Shown here: piece by piece, positions 1 to 9,599 of the stretch
Layout: each line of letters begins with the position of its first letter
Position numbering within the stretch: the first letter of the stretch is position 1
Assembly (NCBI RefSeq): GCF_002866925.1
Contig: NZ_PKUQ01000055.1
Span: 186,001-250,000 of the forward strand
Reading direction: 5' to 3'
DNA from: Cohaesibacter celericrescens
GTDB lineage: Bacteria; Pseudomonadota; Alphaproteobacteria; Rhizobiales; Cohaesibacteraceae
DNA length: 64,000 nucleotides
Translations under genes and position numbers: made by a program
Notes under the pieces: generated by a model
Database searches by the model: none
What the model was told of the DNA's origin: nothing
Seen by the model: only the letters and a program-made list of their open reading frames with translations

Positions 1-557
1 TAACCCAGAAAGCGCAGAAAGGTGAGTTTGGTTTCGCCATAAGGGCGCACTTCCAGTGTCTCGAACCGGTCGGGGATGGCCAGATCCGCCTTGGCGTTTT
101 CTTCCCAGACGATCAGGGCTTGAGGCAATAGCCAACCGCCCGCCACGGCACTCGCCAGCGCTTGCTCGCCCAAGCTTTTGTTATAGGGCGGGTCCATGAA
201 AACAAGGGAGAAAGGCTCCACCGTGCCTGCATCACCGAGTTTGGTGGCATCGCGGCGGAAAATTTTGGCGACACCATTCAAACCGAACGCTTCCATGTTG
301 GTGCGGATCAAGCCGCGCCCTTCTATGCCGTCTTCCACAAATAATGCCGATGAGGCGCCGCGAGACAAAGCCTCACAGCCCAGCGCACCGGTACCGGCAA
401 ACAGATCCAGCACACGGGCGTCCTGCACCACATGGTCGTACCCGTGGGCTAAAATATTAAAAAGCGTTTCCCGCACCCGATCCGTGGTGGGACGGATGCT
501 TTGGCTTTTGGGGCTGGCCAGTGTTTTGCCCTTTAAGCGACCGCCGACAATGCGCAT
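1..557 (-). CDS. rsmD: RsmD, 16S rRNA (guanine966-N2)-methyltransferase; last base of stop codon lies outside
   Basis: Methylates G966 of 16S rRNA in the 30S subunit using S-adenosylmethionine. The minus-strand reading starts MRIVGGRLKGK and holds the family signatures RPTTDRVRETLFN, the SAM loop DLFAGTGALGCEA and the catalytic DPPY. The frame stays open for 185 codons, ending in FLRFLG, with the first two bases of a TA- stop at positions 2-1. The protein is therefore complete and only the last stop base falls outside. At 185 residues it has the usual family length. The next gene upstream on the same strand is an RluB-type pseudouridine synthase, a common neighbour, so the two are probably co-transcribed. 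Confidence 0.92.
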   Translation of the reverse strand, partial: MRIVGGRLKGKTLASPKSQSIRPTTDRVRETLFNILAHGYDHVVQDARVLDLFAGTGALGCEALSRGASSALFVEDGIEGRGLIRTNMEAFGLNGVAKIFRRDATKLGDAGTVEPFSLVFMDPPYNKSLGEQALASAVAGGWLLPQALIVWEENAKADLAIPDRFETLEVRPYGETKLTFLRFLG

Positions 558-645
558 GGGTGCGTGCCTTTTCAATCAAATTGGGTTCACTAATTGCGAA
601 AGGGCGGAGGGCCGCCCTTTCTTTTGTATTGTGTAGTTTTGCAGA

Positions 646-2631
646 TTAACCCCGGCCGGATCCGCCTCGGGGCCCCCCACGACCACCGCTGGGTTTGCCA
701 CCGGTCGGGCGGCCACCACCAGATGGACGACCTCCGCCGCTTGGACGGCCTCCACCGGGTTTGCCGCCGCTTGGTTTGCCGCCAGTGGGGCGACCACCGC
801 TTGGTTTGCCACCACGACCACCCGCACTATCCGGACGACCGCCGCTCATAGGGCGTTTCTTGATGCGTGCATTGGGATCGGCCAGATCTGATTTCTGCGG
901 ACGACCACCCACTTTGCGCGCAGTGCTACCTTGGGTCTTTTTGCCATCAGCACCTTCTTCGCGGAAGACAAAGTTGGTGCGGCGTGGCGCAGTCGGATCA
1001 AACGGTTTGCGTTCAGCATAAGGAATAGCGTTGCCGCGATCCTTATCTTTATCCCGATCACCGCCACCGCGACGCTCACCCGAACCGCGATCATCTCTGC
1101 CCTTGCGATCAGCGAAACCACGGTCGTTACGATCTCCAGACGGGCGATCCCCGAAAGGTTTGCCGCGTGCCGGACGATCACTGCGATCCCCGCGATCACT
1201 TCTGTCCCCGCGATCTCCACGGTCATCAGAGCGTTTTTTGCCGTCTTTGCTTCCGGCAAAAGCCCGCGCGCCTTCTTTGGCGGTCATATAGCTGCCTTTG
1301 GCACCACCAGATGACTTGCGGTCGTCTCTTTTGGGTTTCTTGGGCTCTTCTTTTGGCATTTCAGTCAAAATCGGAGCATCAAAATCGGCACCGGATTCTT
1401 CGACCAAACGTTCACCAAGCTGGTCGCGCAACACGCGGCCACGCACTTCCATGACCTTGCCTTCTTCCTGCTCTAGCAGCTGGAAGGGGCCGTAAGACAC
1501 ACGGATAAGGCGGTTCACATCAAGGCCGAGATGCCCCAGAACCTTTTTCACTTCGCGGTTTTTGCCTTCGCGCAGGGCAACTGTGATCCAGACATTGTCG
1601 CCCACTTCACGTTCCAGCTGCGCGTCAATAGAGCCATACAACACGCCTTCCAGCGCGATGCCTTCGGCCAATGTGTCTAGCTTTTCTTGTGTGATGCGGC
1701 CATAGGCCCGCACACGATAACGACGCAACCAACCGGTTGATGGCAATTCCAGCACTCGAGCAAGCCCACCATCATTGGTCAACAACAACAGACCTTCGGT
1801 GTTGATGTCCAAGCGCCCCACGGTGATCACGCGCGGCAGGCCCTGCGGTAGTTTTTCAAAAACCGTGGTCCGGCCTTCCGGATCAGACGTCGTGGTGACC
1901 AGACCTTTGGGCTTGTTATACAGCCACAAACGGGTGCGTTCGCGTACGGGAAGCGGCGCGTCGTCCACCATCACCTTGTCTTTGGTGAGGATGTTAACAG
2001 CCGGTGTGAGCAAAACTTTGCCATTCACACTGACACGGCCATTCTTGATCCATGTCTCTGCATCACGGCGCGAGCACAAGCCCGCACGGGCCATGATTTT
2101 GGCAATGCGTTCGCCTTCTTCCAAGGCACGTGTCGGCGCAGTATAGGCTGGCCCTTTGGGCTTTTCTGGTTCTGCTGGTTTTGCGAATTTTTTGAGAGAA
2201 GGACGCGCAACGGCGGGCCGGTCTTTGCGCGGGCTATCGCTTTTAGAATCGCGGTCGCGGCTTGGTTTACCAGTGTCGCTCCGATCACGGGGGCCTGTGG
2301 CTCCACGCGGGCTGCGCTCGTCGAACTTGCTACGATCACCGCGCTCGCTGCCGCGTATGATCACGCGCTCTTCGTCGGTCTCTGCACGCGCATCCGAGCT
2401 AGGCGACCATCCGCCACCACCGGGTTTGCGGCTACCGCCGGATTTTTTATCGCCAGGACCCTTCTTGTTAAAAGAGCCGCTTTTGCGCATGCCTTCTTTT
2501 TTGCCTGACTTTTTGTCAGAGAAAGATGCGGGTTTGTCTTTATGGGCGCCGTCGCGACGCGCATTTTCGGATCCATCTGGCGACGTCGCGTCGGCAGAAG
2601 GGGACCCTTTCTGAGTAGATTTGCGTTCCAT
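646..2631 (-). CDS. rluB: 23S rRNA pseudouridine synthase, RluB/RsuA family, with long low-complexity tails
   Basis: Converts a uridine in 23S rRNA (helix 89 in E. coli RluB) to pseudouridine. An S4 RNA-binding domain begins near residue 175 ([18 protein letters not shown]). The catalytic domain follows with [17 protein letters not shown], which carries the nucleophilic Asp, and [10 protein letters not shown]. The core ends near residue 415. The first ~170 residues (Lys/Ser/Gly/Arg-rich) and the last ~245 (Arg/Asp/Gly, then Gly/Pro/Arg/Lys repeats) are low complexity and probably disordered RNA-binding extensions. The ATG at 2631 is preferred over one at 2694 because AGAGG lies about 9 bases upstream and the alternative adds an unrelated hydrophobic stretch. 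Length is 661 residues. It is divergent from tadA and upstream of rsmD. Exact target uridine is inferred. Confidence 0.88.
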   Translation of the reverse strand: MERKSTQKGSPSADATSPDGSENARRDGAHKDKPASFSDKKSGKKEGMRKSGSFNKKGPGDKKSGGSRKPGGGGWSPSSDARAETDEERVIIRGSERGDRSKFDERSPRGATGPRDRSDTGKPSRDRDSKSDSPRKDRPAVARPSLKKFAKPAEPEKPKGPAYTAPTRALEEGERIAKIMARAGLCSRRDAETWIKNGRVSVNGKVLLTPAVNILTKDKVMVDDAPLPVRERTRLWLYNKPKGLVTTTSDPEGRTTVFEKLPQGLPRVITVGRLDINTEGLLLLTNDGGLARVLELPSTGWLRRYRVRAYGRITQEKLDTLAEGIALEGVLYGSIDAQLEREVGDNVWITVALREGKNREVKKVLGHLGLDVNRLIRVSYGPFQLLEQEEGKVMEVRGRVLRDQLGERLVEESGADFDAPILTEMPKEEPKKPKRDDRKSSGGAKGSYMTAKEGARAFAGSKDGKKRSDDRGDRGDRSDRGDRSDRPARGKPFGDRPSGDRNDRGFADRKGRDDRGSGERRGGGDRDKDKDRGNAIPYAERKPFDPTAPRRTNFVFREEGADGKKTQGSTARKVGGRPQKSDLADPNARIKKRPMSGGRPDSAGGRGGKPSGGRPTGGKPSGGKPGGGRPSGGGRPSGGGRPTGGKPSGGRGGPRGGSGRG

Positions 2632-2688
2632 GACGAAAGCCTCTATCACAAACATCAGGTAAAAAGCGAGAAAAATTGACAGACTTTC

Positions 2689-3207
2689 ATGCACAACAGT
2701 GACAATCGTCCATCACGGCCAACAAACAGCCCCTTAAATCAAGGTTTGGCTGTTGCAAAACCGCACAAAAGCTTCATGGAGATGGCACTCGCTGAAGCCC
2801 ACAAAGCCGCGTTGCGCGGTGAAGTGCCCATCGGAGCCGTGTTGGTGAATGGTGGAAAACCCATTGCCAAAGCTGGCAATCGCACCGTTGAACTCAACGA
2901 TCCCACTGCCCACGCGGAAATATTGGTCATCCGGCAGGCCTGCGAACAGCTTCAGAGTCAACGCCTGCCTGATTGCGATCTCTATGTGACCTTGGAACCG
3001 TGTCCGATGTGTGCTGCAGCGATTTCTTTCGCGCGCATCCGCAGGCTTTATTATGGCGCGGGCGATATCAAGGGCGGCGCGGTCGACAACGGCCCTTGCC
3101 TCTATCATCTACCCATCTGTCACCACGCACCGGAAGTCTATTCCGGTTTTGCCGAAACCGAATGCGCTGCATTGTTGACGGACTTTTTCAAACAACGCAG
3201 AGACTGA
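2689..3207 (+). CDS. tadA: TadA, tRNA-specific adenosine deaminase
   Basis: Deaminates the wobble adenosine 34 of tRNA-Arg(ACG) to inosine. The zinc deaminase signature is complete: TAHAEI supplies His75 and the proton-shuttling Glu77, and LEPCPMCA supplies Cys105 and Cys108. The fold begins at [22 protein letters not shown]. Length is 172 residues from the first ATG, slightly longer than usual; an internal ATG at 2776 would start right at the domain and is an alternative, since neither start has a strong ribosome site. The gene is divergent from the pseudouridine synthase and convergent with the XRE gene downstream. Confidence 0.92.
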   Translation: MHNSDNRPSRPTNSPLNQGLAVAKPHKSFMEMALAEAHKAALRGEVPIGAVLVNGGKPIAKAGNRTVELNDPTAHAEILVIRQACEQLQSQRLPDCDLYVTLEPCPMCAAAISFARIRRLYYGAGDIKGGAVDNGPCLYHLPICHHAPEVYSGFAETECAALLTDFFKQRRD

Positions 3208-3223
3208 ACGCACCCCATGGCCT

Positions 3224-3442
3224 TCAGCTTGGGTCATCATCTGCCTGATAGATCAAAATATCGCCGGGCTGGCACTCCAGCACTTCACAGATTTTATTCA
3301 GCGTTTCAAACCGCACACCCTTGACCTTGCCTGATTTCAGCAAAGAAACATTCTGCTCGGAAATACCGATCAATTCTGACAGGGCCTTGGATTTCATTTT
3401 GCGACGGGCCAACATCACATCCAGTTCAACAATAATGGCCAT
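3224..3442 (-). CDS. Small XRE/Cro-type transcriptional regulator (YozG-like)
   Basis: A 72-residue protein that is almost only a helix-turn-helix domain. The stretch SELIGISEQNVSLLKSGK is the two-helix DNA-binding unit, followed by FETLNKICEVLECQPGDIL, typical of the YozG-like Cro/CI group. It starts 12 bases after the stop of a DUF2975 membrane protein, so the two are one operon. This pairing of DUF2975 with a tiny HTH protein is recurrent in bacteria, and the HTH protein probably represses its own operon. Target and signal are not visible from sequence. Confidence 0.85.
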   Translation of the reverse strand: MAIIVELDVMLARRKMKSKALSELIGISEQNVSLLKSGKVKGVRFETLNKICEVLECQPGDILIYQADDDPS

Positions 3443-3454
3443 TTGTTAGCCCCT

Positions 3455-4051
3455 TTAAATGAATTGCTGATTTTCTTCATGCAGACTCGCAGCCTCACGC
3501 ATCACCCAGCCAAGGGTAATGAACAGCACACCAAAGATGATGAAGAAGATCTCGCCACCTTCAAGTCCGATTTCCAATTGCCGCTGGTTCTCGCCCAGAT
3601 CAAGGGTGGTGAGCACGGATGAGACCGGCTCTTCAAGAAAATCAAACACACCGAAAATCACAAACCAGATACCACACCAGACCATGGATGACAGCGCTCG
3701 GCTGGAAAAAAACTCTTTGATCTGAAAGCTGGAAAACAGTCGGTGCATAAACCAGAGCGTCATCAAAAAAGACCCGATGCAAAGCTCGTAAAACAGCGCC
3801 AGCAACAGGCGTTGCCAAGCCGGAACATCACCAAACACGCGCTCGGCACCACCAAATTCCATGGTGTCTTTGGCCACTTCCAACAAGTCGGGCACAGACA
3901 GCACAGCCAAGACCAATATTCCCACAACAATTACCAACACCATGAAGGCGGTCAATACCCACTTCATGACGCCGCTTATGCGGGTGATCCGCTGCACCCG
4001 CAGGGCGTGATCTTCCTGATGCTGCGCTTCTTTTTCCAATATGACCTGCAT
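3455..4051 (-). CDS. DUF2975-type four-helix membrane protein
   Basis: A 198-residue inner-membrane protein with about four hydrophobic segments, near residues 30-52, 83-103, 125-145 and 167-185, and a charged N-terminus. The layout, and the small XRE gene 12 bases downstream, match the DUF2975 family, whose function is unknown. GGAAAAGAGA lies just upstream of the ATG. It is the first gene of a two-gene unit reading leftward. One inference is that the membrane protein senses something and the HTH partner responds, but nothing in the sequence shows this. Confidence 0.75.
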   Translation of the reverse strand: MQVILEKEAQHQEDHALRVQRITRISGVMKWVLTAFMVLVIVVGILVLAVLSVPDLLEVAKDTMEFGGAERVFGDVPAWQRLLLALFYELCIGSFLMTLWFMHRLFSSFQIKEFFSSRALSSMVWCGIWFVIFGVFDFLEEPVSSVLTTLDLGENQRQLEIGLEGGEIFFIIFGVLFITLGWVMREAASLHEENQQFI

Positions 4052-4309
4052 GTCTGTTTCTCTTTTCCTAATGCTATGCCTGCGTTTGTAACCCGCGAAC
4101 GGAGAGGGTGATAGGCAAATTTCTTAAAAATAACGCTTGACTTGAAATTCAATATATATGATTTAGAAATTATCGTCAAACAATAATAAATCAGAAATAA
4201 ACAGTGATTTATATATGTTAATGTTCTGGCTGTGATGAGCGCCAGTATCAACAGATCAAACAACAGTTTGAAATTTAAGCAACCGAGAAGGGCGCATCCA
4301 TCCGATGCG

Positions 4310-4996
4310 ATGACCAACATGGCTTTGACCAGCATTTCTTTCCTACCCATCACCACGCTGAGCGGATGTCTGATCGCGGCAATCATTCCCGCCTCAGCAA
4401 TCTCGGCTGATATGCCCTCTATGCCGGGGCTCTATAGTGACGCCGGACCGGCTCCGAGACTGACATGGGAGGGCAGCTATATGGGGCTGCAGATTGGCGC
4501 CGGCCAAATGGGTGGCGAAATCACCAGCACGACAAAAACCGAATTTGATAAGGGCGGTTTTGCCGGTGGGCTTTATGCCGGTCACAACTGGCAAGTCTCA
4601 AATTTTGTGCTCGGCCTTGAAGCCGACCTGACCTATATGGGCAACAAAAAGTCTTTCAGCCATGCAACGCTTGGTACGGTAAAAGCCCAGAACAATTGGT
4701 CCACCAGCCTTAAGGGGCGGGTCGGTCTGCCTATTGATCGTTTTATGCCTTATCTGTCCGCAGGGGTGACTGCTGCTGATTATAAGCTGACGGCCAACGG
4801 CGTGAGCAAAACCACTACAAATGCCTCGATCAATCTGGGTGCCGGTGTCGAATATGCCCTGTCCGATCAAGTCCATTTGCGGGCCGACTATTCTCTGAAT
4901 GGTTTGAATGCCATGAAAAAGAATTTTGCAGGCACGCAAGTCAAAAGCGAAGCAGCAAGCCATCGTTTGATGCTTGGTGTCAGCTACAGCTTTTAA
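4310..4996 (+). CDS. Outer-membrane beta-barrel protein, Omp25/31-like porin family
   Basis: A signal peptide (MTNMALTSISFLPITTLSG, cleaved near AISA-DMPS) is followed by WEGSYMGLQIGAG, the typical first strand of Omp25/Omp31-type proteins of the Hyphomicrobiales (opacity-protein family). Alternating strands continue (FAGGLYAGHNWQ, NFVLGLEADLTYMG, MPYLSAGVTAADYK) and it ends in SHRLMLGVSYSF with the C-terminal Phe needed for barrel assembly. This start gives 228 residues. A GTG at 4232 would add 26 residues before the signal peptide and is less likely. The gene follows an AT-rich 250-base region and is probably transcribed alone or with the lipoprotein 18 bases downstream. The role as a structural or permeability protein is inferred. 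Confidence 0.82.
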   Translation: MTNMALTSISFLPITTLSGCLIAAIIPASAISADMPSMPGLYSDAGPAPRLTWEGSYMGLQIGAGQMGGEITSTTKTEFDKGGFAGGLYAGHNWQVSNFVLGLEADLTYMGNKKSFSHATLGTVKAQNNWSTSLKGRVGLPIDRFMPYLSAGVTAADYKLTANGVSKTTTNASINLGAGVEYALSDQVHLRADYSLNGLNAMKKNFAGTQVKSEAASHRLMLGVSYSF

Positions 4997-5014
4997 TCAA
5001 AAGGGCGCGAGATA

Positions 5015-5677
5015 ATGATCATGCGATGGGAAAATTGCTTGCTTAAAAGTCTTGATTGGCTTTGCAAATTCAGTTTGTTTGGTTCCATTCTAGCCATACT
5101 GATTTTGCTGGGTGGCTGCTCCCATGTCCCCATTATGAGCATGGTCAAACTCTCCCAACTGGACCCCATGCAATCGGACCCCGCTCATATGCGGGTGGCG
5201 ATGCGCAGCCCCGATTGGCTGCGCATCGCGCACAAAGGGGCTGTTTTGCATTTGGGTACAGATCTACCAAACAAACCCAAGGAGAATCTTGATGAAACCT
5301 TTCAGCTTATTGAAAGTCCTGACCTGCCTCTACCTGCCGAGTTGGCGAATGAAGTGGCGATTTCACAGCATATGGCGCTTTTACGAATAGCCCCTCAGGA
5401 CCTGCCTCGCCTGTATGAAACCAAGAATAAAATCCGCCATCTCAAGAAAGTCTATGGGGATAGCCACAGCTATCTATCCGTTAATGTGAAAGGGTGCCGT
5501 TTGCATTCAACCACGTCACCGACACAAAGCCGTCCCCTGGTGACCATATATTTAAAAATTAGCCCGAAGGAGCCCTTTATTCCCCTTGTTCGCAACGTCG
5601 ATTTGGCGCAACAAACATCGGGCAAAAGCTTGACCGACTTGCCTGCATGTGCTGACCAGACTTCAGGCGTGCGCTGA
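5015..5677 (+). CDS. Putative lipoprotein of unknown function
   Basis: A 220-residue protein with a long N-terminal hydrophobic segment ending in a lipobox (LILLGGC, Cys35), so it is predicted to be lipid-anchored in the envelope. The mature part (VRVAMRSPDW, then a region rich in Leu, Pro and Asp) contains no domain I recognise. Lipoproteins with a similar MRVA motif occur as conserved hypotheticals in alphaproteobacteria, but I cannot name the family. The start has GGGCGCGAG upstream. It lies 18 bases after the porin-like gene and about 130 bases before mutL, so it is probably co-transcribed with the porin. Confidence 0.68.
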   Translation: MIMRWENCLLKSLDWLCKFSLFGSILAILILLGGCSHVPIMSMVKLSQLDPMQSDPAHMRVAMRSPDWLRIAHKGAVLHLGTDLPNKPKENLDETFQLIESPDLPLPAELANEVAISQHMALLRIAPQDLPRLYETKNKIRHLKKVYGDSHSYLSVNVKGCRLHSTTSPTQSRPLVTIYLKISPKEPFIPLVRNVDLAQQTSGKSLTDLPACADQTSGVR

Positions 5678-5806
5678 CTGATGCGTAGGTGAATGCAGCT
5701 CTGCGTGATTGCGGCGACTGTGGCGCTTGTGGCATTCTCAATCATCCTTCATTCCAGCGGCGCTGATTCTTTTCCAGCCCCGTGGCAAACGAGATTCCGA
5801 TAGCCC

Positions 5807-7777
5807 ATGAGCGAAACGACGTCCAACATTCTTCAGCTTGACGAAGCCACCATCAACAAGATCGCTGCGGGCGAAGTGGTGGAGCGTCCGGCAAGTGTGG
5901 TCAAGGAACTGGTTGAAAATGCCATCGACGCGGGGGCGGACCGCATCGAGATTGTCACAGCGGGTGGGGGGAAAAACCTTATTCGCGTGTCTGACAATGG
6001 TGATGGCATGACCCATGCCGATTTAAAGCTGGCCATTCGCCGCCATTGCACCTCCAAGCTCGATCCTGACGATCTGATGGATATCCGCAAATTGGGCTTT
6101 CGGGGCGAAGCCCTGCCGTCCATCGGCTCCATCGCACGGTTGACCATCGCAACACGCCACAAGTCCGAGGCCCATGCCTGGGAGATCACAGTCGCTGGTG
6201 GCAAGGAGAGCGCCCCCAAACCGGCGGCGTTCAACATCGGCACCCGTATCGAAGTCGAGGATCTGTTTTTCTCTACGCCCGCACGGCTTAAATTTCTCAA
6301 ATCGGATCGGGCCGAGAATACCGCAATTTCTGAAATCATCAAACGCGTGGCCTTGGCCAATCCGACCATTCGTTTCAGCCTTACCGGCGCAGATCGTTCG
6401 CGGCTGGACTATGCCGCAGTCAATGGACCGGATGCCCATTTGGTGCGCATGGGGCAGGTGATGGGCAAGGCCTTTCGCGACAATGCGGTGGAAATTGACG
6501 CACTGCGCGACACCGTGCGTCTGACTGGCTTTGCGGGCCTGCCAACACTCAATCGCGCCAACAGCATGCAGCAGTTTGTTTTTGTCAACGGTCGTCCGGT
6601 GCGCGACAAAATGATGCTCGGAGCCATTCGTGGCGCCTATTCCGATTTTCTGGCTGGCGGTCGCTACCCTTGCGTGGTGTTGTTCATTGATTTGGACCCG
6701 CACGAAGTGGACGTCAATGTGCATCCCACAAAGGCCGATGTGCGGTTTCGTGATCCGGGCCATATCCGTGGCCTCACTGTCGGTGCGATTCGGCAGGCGC
6801 TGATGGGGGCAGGGCATCGCGCCACGTCCACCGGCGGTTCCGCTACGTTGGCTGCTCTGCGCCCTGACGGGGTTCGCTCCACCCATGCCGCAGCTGGCTT
6901 TAACAATGGTGTGTCTCAAAGCGGGCAATCACCATCCCATCCGGCAGGAAGCTATCAACCGGCCAAACCGATGGATTGGGATTGGCGCCAAAGCCCCTAT
7001 GCGCCTGCCGAGGCGGGGGCTTCCAGCCCGCAAGGCGCTTTGCAGGAGCGGCCTCAAGACGGGTTTATTCCGTCCGCGCACTCAGCGCAGCCCCAAGGCG
7101 CGTTTCAGGACGCGTTTCAGGGACGCATGGTCGATGTAACACAGCCTTCGGCTGATGCCCGCGCCAATGACACCCCCCCCGATGCCAGTCTGTTGGCCAA
7201 ACCGCTGGGGGCCGCGCGAGCGCAAATTTTTGAAAATTACATTCTCGCCCAGACCGAAGACGGCTTGGTTATCGTCGATCAACATGCCGCCCACGAGCGT
7301 CTTGTCTATGAAAAGCTCAAGACATCCCTTGCAACCAAAGGCATCGCACGGCAGGGCATGTTGATCCCGCATGTGGTTGAAATGGAAGAGGACGAGGTCG
7401 CCTGTCTGCTTGAGGCGAAGGAAGAGCTTTCCAAATTGGGCCTGACGCTGGAAGCTTTCGGCCCCGGTGCCGTTGCCGTGCGCGAAACCCCTGCCATTTT
7501 GGGCAAACCCAATCTGGATCGTCTGGTACGCGACATCGCTGATGATCTGGCCGAATGGGAAAAGGCGACGCGCATCGAGGAAAAAATTCTCCATATCGCC
7601 GCCACCATGGCGTGCCACGGCTCTGTGCGCTCTGGCCGTCGCCTGCGGGCCGAAGAAATGGATGCCCTGCTGCGCGATATGGAAGCCACCCCTCACTCCG
7701 GTCAATGCAATCACGGTCGCCCGACTTATGTGGAGCTTAAGCTCACCGATATTGAAAGGCTTTTCGGGCGCAGCTAG
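5807..7777 (+). CDS. mutL: MutL, DNA mismatch repair endonuclease
   Basis: Links MutS mismatch recognition to strand removal. The N-terminal GHKL ATPase is complete (IAAGEVVERP, ELVENAIDAGA, DNGDGM, GFRGEALPSI). A Pro/Ala/Gln-rich linker spans about residues 345-465. The C-terminal domain has DQHAAHERLVYE from residue 491, an exact fit to the metal-binding DQHA(X)2E(X)4E motif, plus ACHGSVRSG and CNHGRPTY. This makes it an endonuclease-type MutL, as in bacteria that lack MutH, unlike E. coli MutL. It is 656 residues and starts MSETTSNILQLDEATINKIAAGE. The upstream ribosome site is weak. Confidence 0.96.
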   Translation: MSETTSNILQLDEATINKIAAGEVVERPASVVKELVENAIDAGADRIEIVTAGGGKNLIRVSDNGDGMTHADLKLAIRRHCTSKLDPDDLMDIRKLGFRGEALPSIGSIARLTIATRHKSEAHAWEITVAGGKESAPKPAAFNIGTRIEVEDLFFSTPARLKFLKSDRAENTAISEIIKRVALANPTIRFSLTGADRSRLDYAAVNGPDAHLVRMGQVMGKAFRDNAVEIDALRDTVRLTGFAGLPTLNRANSMQQFVFVNGRPVRDKMMLGAIRGAYSDFLAGGRYPCVVLFIDLDPHEVDVNVHPTKADVRFRDPGHIRGLTVGAIRQALMGAGHRATSTGGSATLAALRPDGVRSTHAAAGFNNGVSQSGQSPSHPAGSYQPAKPMDWDWRQSPYAPAEAGASSPQGALQERPQDGFIPSAHSAQPQGAFQDAFQGRMVDVTQPSADARANDTPPDASLLAKPLGAARAQIFENYILAQTEDGLVIVDQHAAHERLVYEKLKTSLATKGIARQGMLIPHVVEMEEDEVACLLEAKEELSKLGLTLEAFGPGAVAVRETPAILGKPNLDRLVRDIADDLAEWEKATRIEEKILHIAATMACHGSVRSGRRLRAEEMDALLRDMEATPHSGQCNHGRPTYVELKLTDIERLFGRS

Positions 7778-8006
7778 GACGTGCTGACATAGTGTCCTTA
7801 TGGATTCACTGGCAAAAACGAGGCATCGTTTGCCTCGACAGGGCGCCTTGCGACTTGCCAATATACACAAGGATATTCGAGCGCCTTCTCAGTCCTTTCC
7901 TGCCAGCCCTACCCAATAAGTCCCCGCCTTGGATCAGCTCGTCGTCATTTGCCTGTCACATGGATCAGGTGAAAGAGGGGCGTTGAGCCTATCAGGGAAA
8001 TCACAG

Positions 8007-8357
8007 ATGAAACATATCCTACATACCCTCGCAGCCGCACACTATTCATTGGCAGGGTTCAGGCGGCTGTTGCAAGAGACAGCTGCACAGGCCGAACTGC
8101 TGTTTTACCTTCTTTTACTGGTGATTTATGGTTTGATGGGAGCAAGTTTTGAGCAGATTATGATCATCACATTTTTGTTTCTGATCACCTTTTCCCTGGA
8201 AGCCCTTAACACGGCGGTCGAGGTTCTGGTCGACCACTTGACGTCTGATACTGCCGAATTTGCTCGGCAGGCCAAGGATCTCGGTTCTTTTGCCGTCTTT
8301 TGTGGCTTGACCATGATGAGCCTTTATAGCCTTTATGCAGTCTATATAAATCTTTAG
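8007..8357 (+). CDS. dgkA: DgkA-family diacylglycerol or undecaprenol kinase
   Basis: A small integral membrane kinase that phosphorylates diacylglycerol, or undecaprenol in some relatives, feeding phospholipid or lipid-carrier recycling. The 116-residue protein has three hydrophobic helices and the family signature EALNTAVEVLVDHL followed by AKDLGSFAVF, with the catalytic Glu and the invariant Asn. The ATG at 8007 is chosen because CAGGGAAA lies about 6 bases upstream; an upstream start at 7929 would add 26 unrelated residues. The next gene begins 14 bases after the stop, so the two form one unit. Substrate is not decided by sequence. Confidence 0.85.
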   Translation: MKHILHTLAAAHYSLAGFRRLLQETAAQAELLFYLLLLVIYGLMGASFEQIMIITFLFLITFSLEALNTAVEVLVDHLTSDTAEFARQAKDLGSFAVFCGLTMMSLYSLYAVYINL

Positions 8358-8371
8358 AGACCCATACCAAA

Positions 8372-8896
8372 ATGACCAAATCCAATGTCCCGATGCCCTC
8401 GGTCCGCAATCACTTGTCACCCATTGTACGTGTTCGTAAAGGCGTTATCAGTGCTGCCTTAATGGGACTGGCACTGTTTTTGTTGTTCGGCCCGCGCTTG
8501 GAAGGGGACAATATGGCCCTAACCATGCTGTTACTCGCTGTGGCGTTTATCGCCTTTGGTTTTGGCTGGGTTGGCCTGTCTCAAGGTGTTATGGGCTGGT
8601 CGCGTCAGGTCGATTTTGACTTTGACAAAAACGAAGTGCGGCAAACATCGGCCTCGATCTTTGGCCGTTCCAAGCCATTTGTGGTGCCCTTCAATAAAAT
8701 TGCCAACTTCGAAGTCAAAGTCGGTCCCGTTGCGGGCGAAGGCGGGTTGGAAGACGAAGCGATGATCGAATTGCAAGACGGCAATGGGCGCACCATGATT
8801 AGGGCGGGCATGTTCGATACACGCTCTGATGCTGACGCCATTGTCTCCCGCATTGGTAAGGCCTTGACGATGGCCCATAAGAAAGGAAAGTCCTAG
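8372..8896 (+). CDS. Two-helix membrane protein with a possible PH-like C-terminal domain
   Basis: A 174-residue protein with two hydrophobic helices (about residues 26-43 and 50-70) and a soluble C-terminal part. The second half reads VDFDFDKNEVRQTS then PFNKIANFEVKVG, a beta-strand pattern like bacterial PH-type or YdbT-like domains. I do not recognise a named family. It follows dgkA by 14 bases and is probably translated from the same message. Function is unknown; an envelope or lipid-related role is only suggested by the neighbour. Confidence 0.7.
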   Translation: MTKSNVPMPSVRNHLSPIVRVRKGVISAALMGLALFLLFGPRLEGDNMALTMLLLAVAFIAFGFGWVGLSQGVMGWSRQVDFDFDKNEVRQTSASIFGRSKPFVVPFNKIANFEVKVGPVAGEGGLEDEAMIELQDGNGRTMIRAGMFDTRSDADAIVSRIGKALTMAHKKGKS

Positions 8897-8900
8897 TTCG

Positions 8901-8932
8901 AAAAAAAGAGCCAACGCATTTCAGCGTTGGCT
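8901..8932 (-). terminator. Rho-independent terminator for the leftward lipoprotein gene
   Basis: Inverted repeat AGCCAACGC - ATTTCA - GCGTTGGCT. On the minus strand the hairpin is followed by CTTTTTTT, a strong U-run, so it ends the lipoprotein gene at 8973-9599. On the plus strand the tail (GTCTCAATTT) is weak, but it may also stop reading from the membrane protein gene that ends at 8896. Confidence 0.8.
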
Positions 8933-8972
8933 GTCTCAATTTGGTGTCTGTCTCTATGCCGGACCGTTGCGT

Positions 8973-9599
8973 TTAACGCTTGGCTCCGCTGGTATCAAAG
9001 CCAACCAAAATCTGCACATTTTTCTGGGATGGAGTGGGAATCGCGATTCCTTCATCCACCTTGGCAAATAAGGCAGATCGATCTGGCGGTGTCAAAGTAA
9101 CAGTGACCTTATGCAGTTTGGTATAAAGCACATCATCTTGTTGTTTCACGACGATGCGCAGCGGCAAAACGGCTTTGCTCGAATCAGAAGATTTAGGGCC
9201 GCCCAGCACACGACCGGCAACGCCCACCTTGATGAACATCTCCGCGCCCAGAGTGGTGCATTCGCGCGCGGTCTGGGTGATAGAGGCTTGATGGATCAGC
9301 ATTTGCGCGTTGCCATCACCGCCCTTCGCATAGCTTTGGAAAATATTGGTATCCCCAAGAATGCTGACGCTCGGACAATAGCCGGTAATCTTCTTGGGGT
9401 TGGAAAGGACCAGCCTTGTGGTGTCGTCCATGATGGTGCCTGCATTGGCAACATCGCTGGCACTCGACTGAACTGTCGGCGCGTTCGAGTTGCTGCCCGG
9501 CAGGTTTAGCCCGCCCACACCATTGGCGCACCCTGACAACGAAATGCCAACAACGGCAACAGCAAACAAATCACGAATTGAAGGGAGGGACACCGACAT
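8973..9599 (-). CDS. Putative envelope lipoprotein
   Basis: A 208-residue protein with a lipoprotein signal (MSVSLPSIRDLFAVAVVGI, then SLSGC at residues 18-22), followed by a Gly/Asn/Ser linker. The mature domain has TRECTTLGAEMFIKVGVAGRV and ends in a beta-rich LPLRIVVKQQDDVLYT. Hypothetical lipoproteins with this layout occur in Hyphomicrobiales; I cannot name one. The ATG at 9599 is chosen because AGGAAGAG lies about 8 bases upstream. It is divergent from ispH and closes with the terminator at 8901-8932. Confidence 0.75.
   Translation of the reverse strand: MSVSLPSIRDLFAVAVVGISLSGCANGVGGLNLPGSNSNAPTVQSSASDVANAGTIMDDTTRLVLSNPKKITGYCPSVSILGDTNIFQSYAKGGDGNAQMLIHQASITQTARECTTLGAEMFIKVGVAGRVLGGPKSSDSSKAVLPLRIVVKQQDDVLYTKLHKVTVTLTPPDRSALFAKVDEGIAIPTPSQKNVQILVGFDTSGAKR

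Noticed and set aside
931..1314. Long plus-strand open frames inside the pseudouridine synthase gene.
   Set aside because: They are antisense to the repetitive Arg/Asp/Gly tail. Their Pro/Arg-rich sequence is a by-product of that composition.
5693..5803. A 36-codon frame with one hydrophobic stretch between the lipoprotein gene and mutL.
   Set aside because: Its AGGTGA sits directly against the ATG with no spacing, it is very short, and no related protein is recalled. Probably a chance frame.
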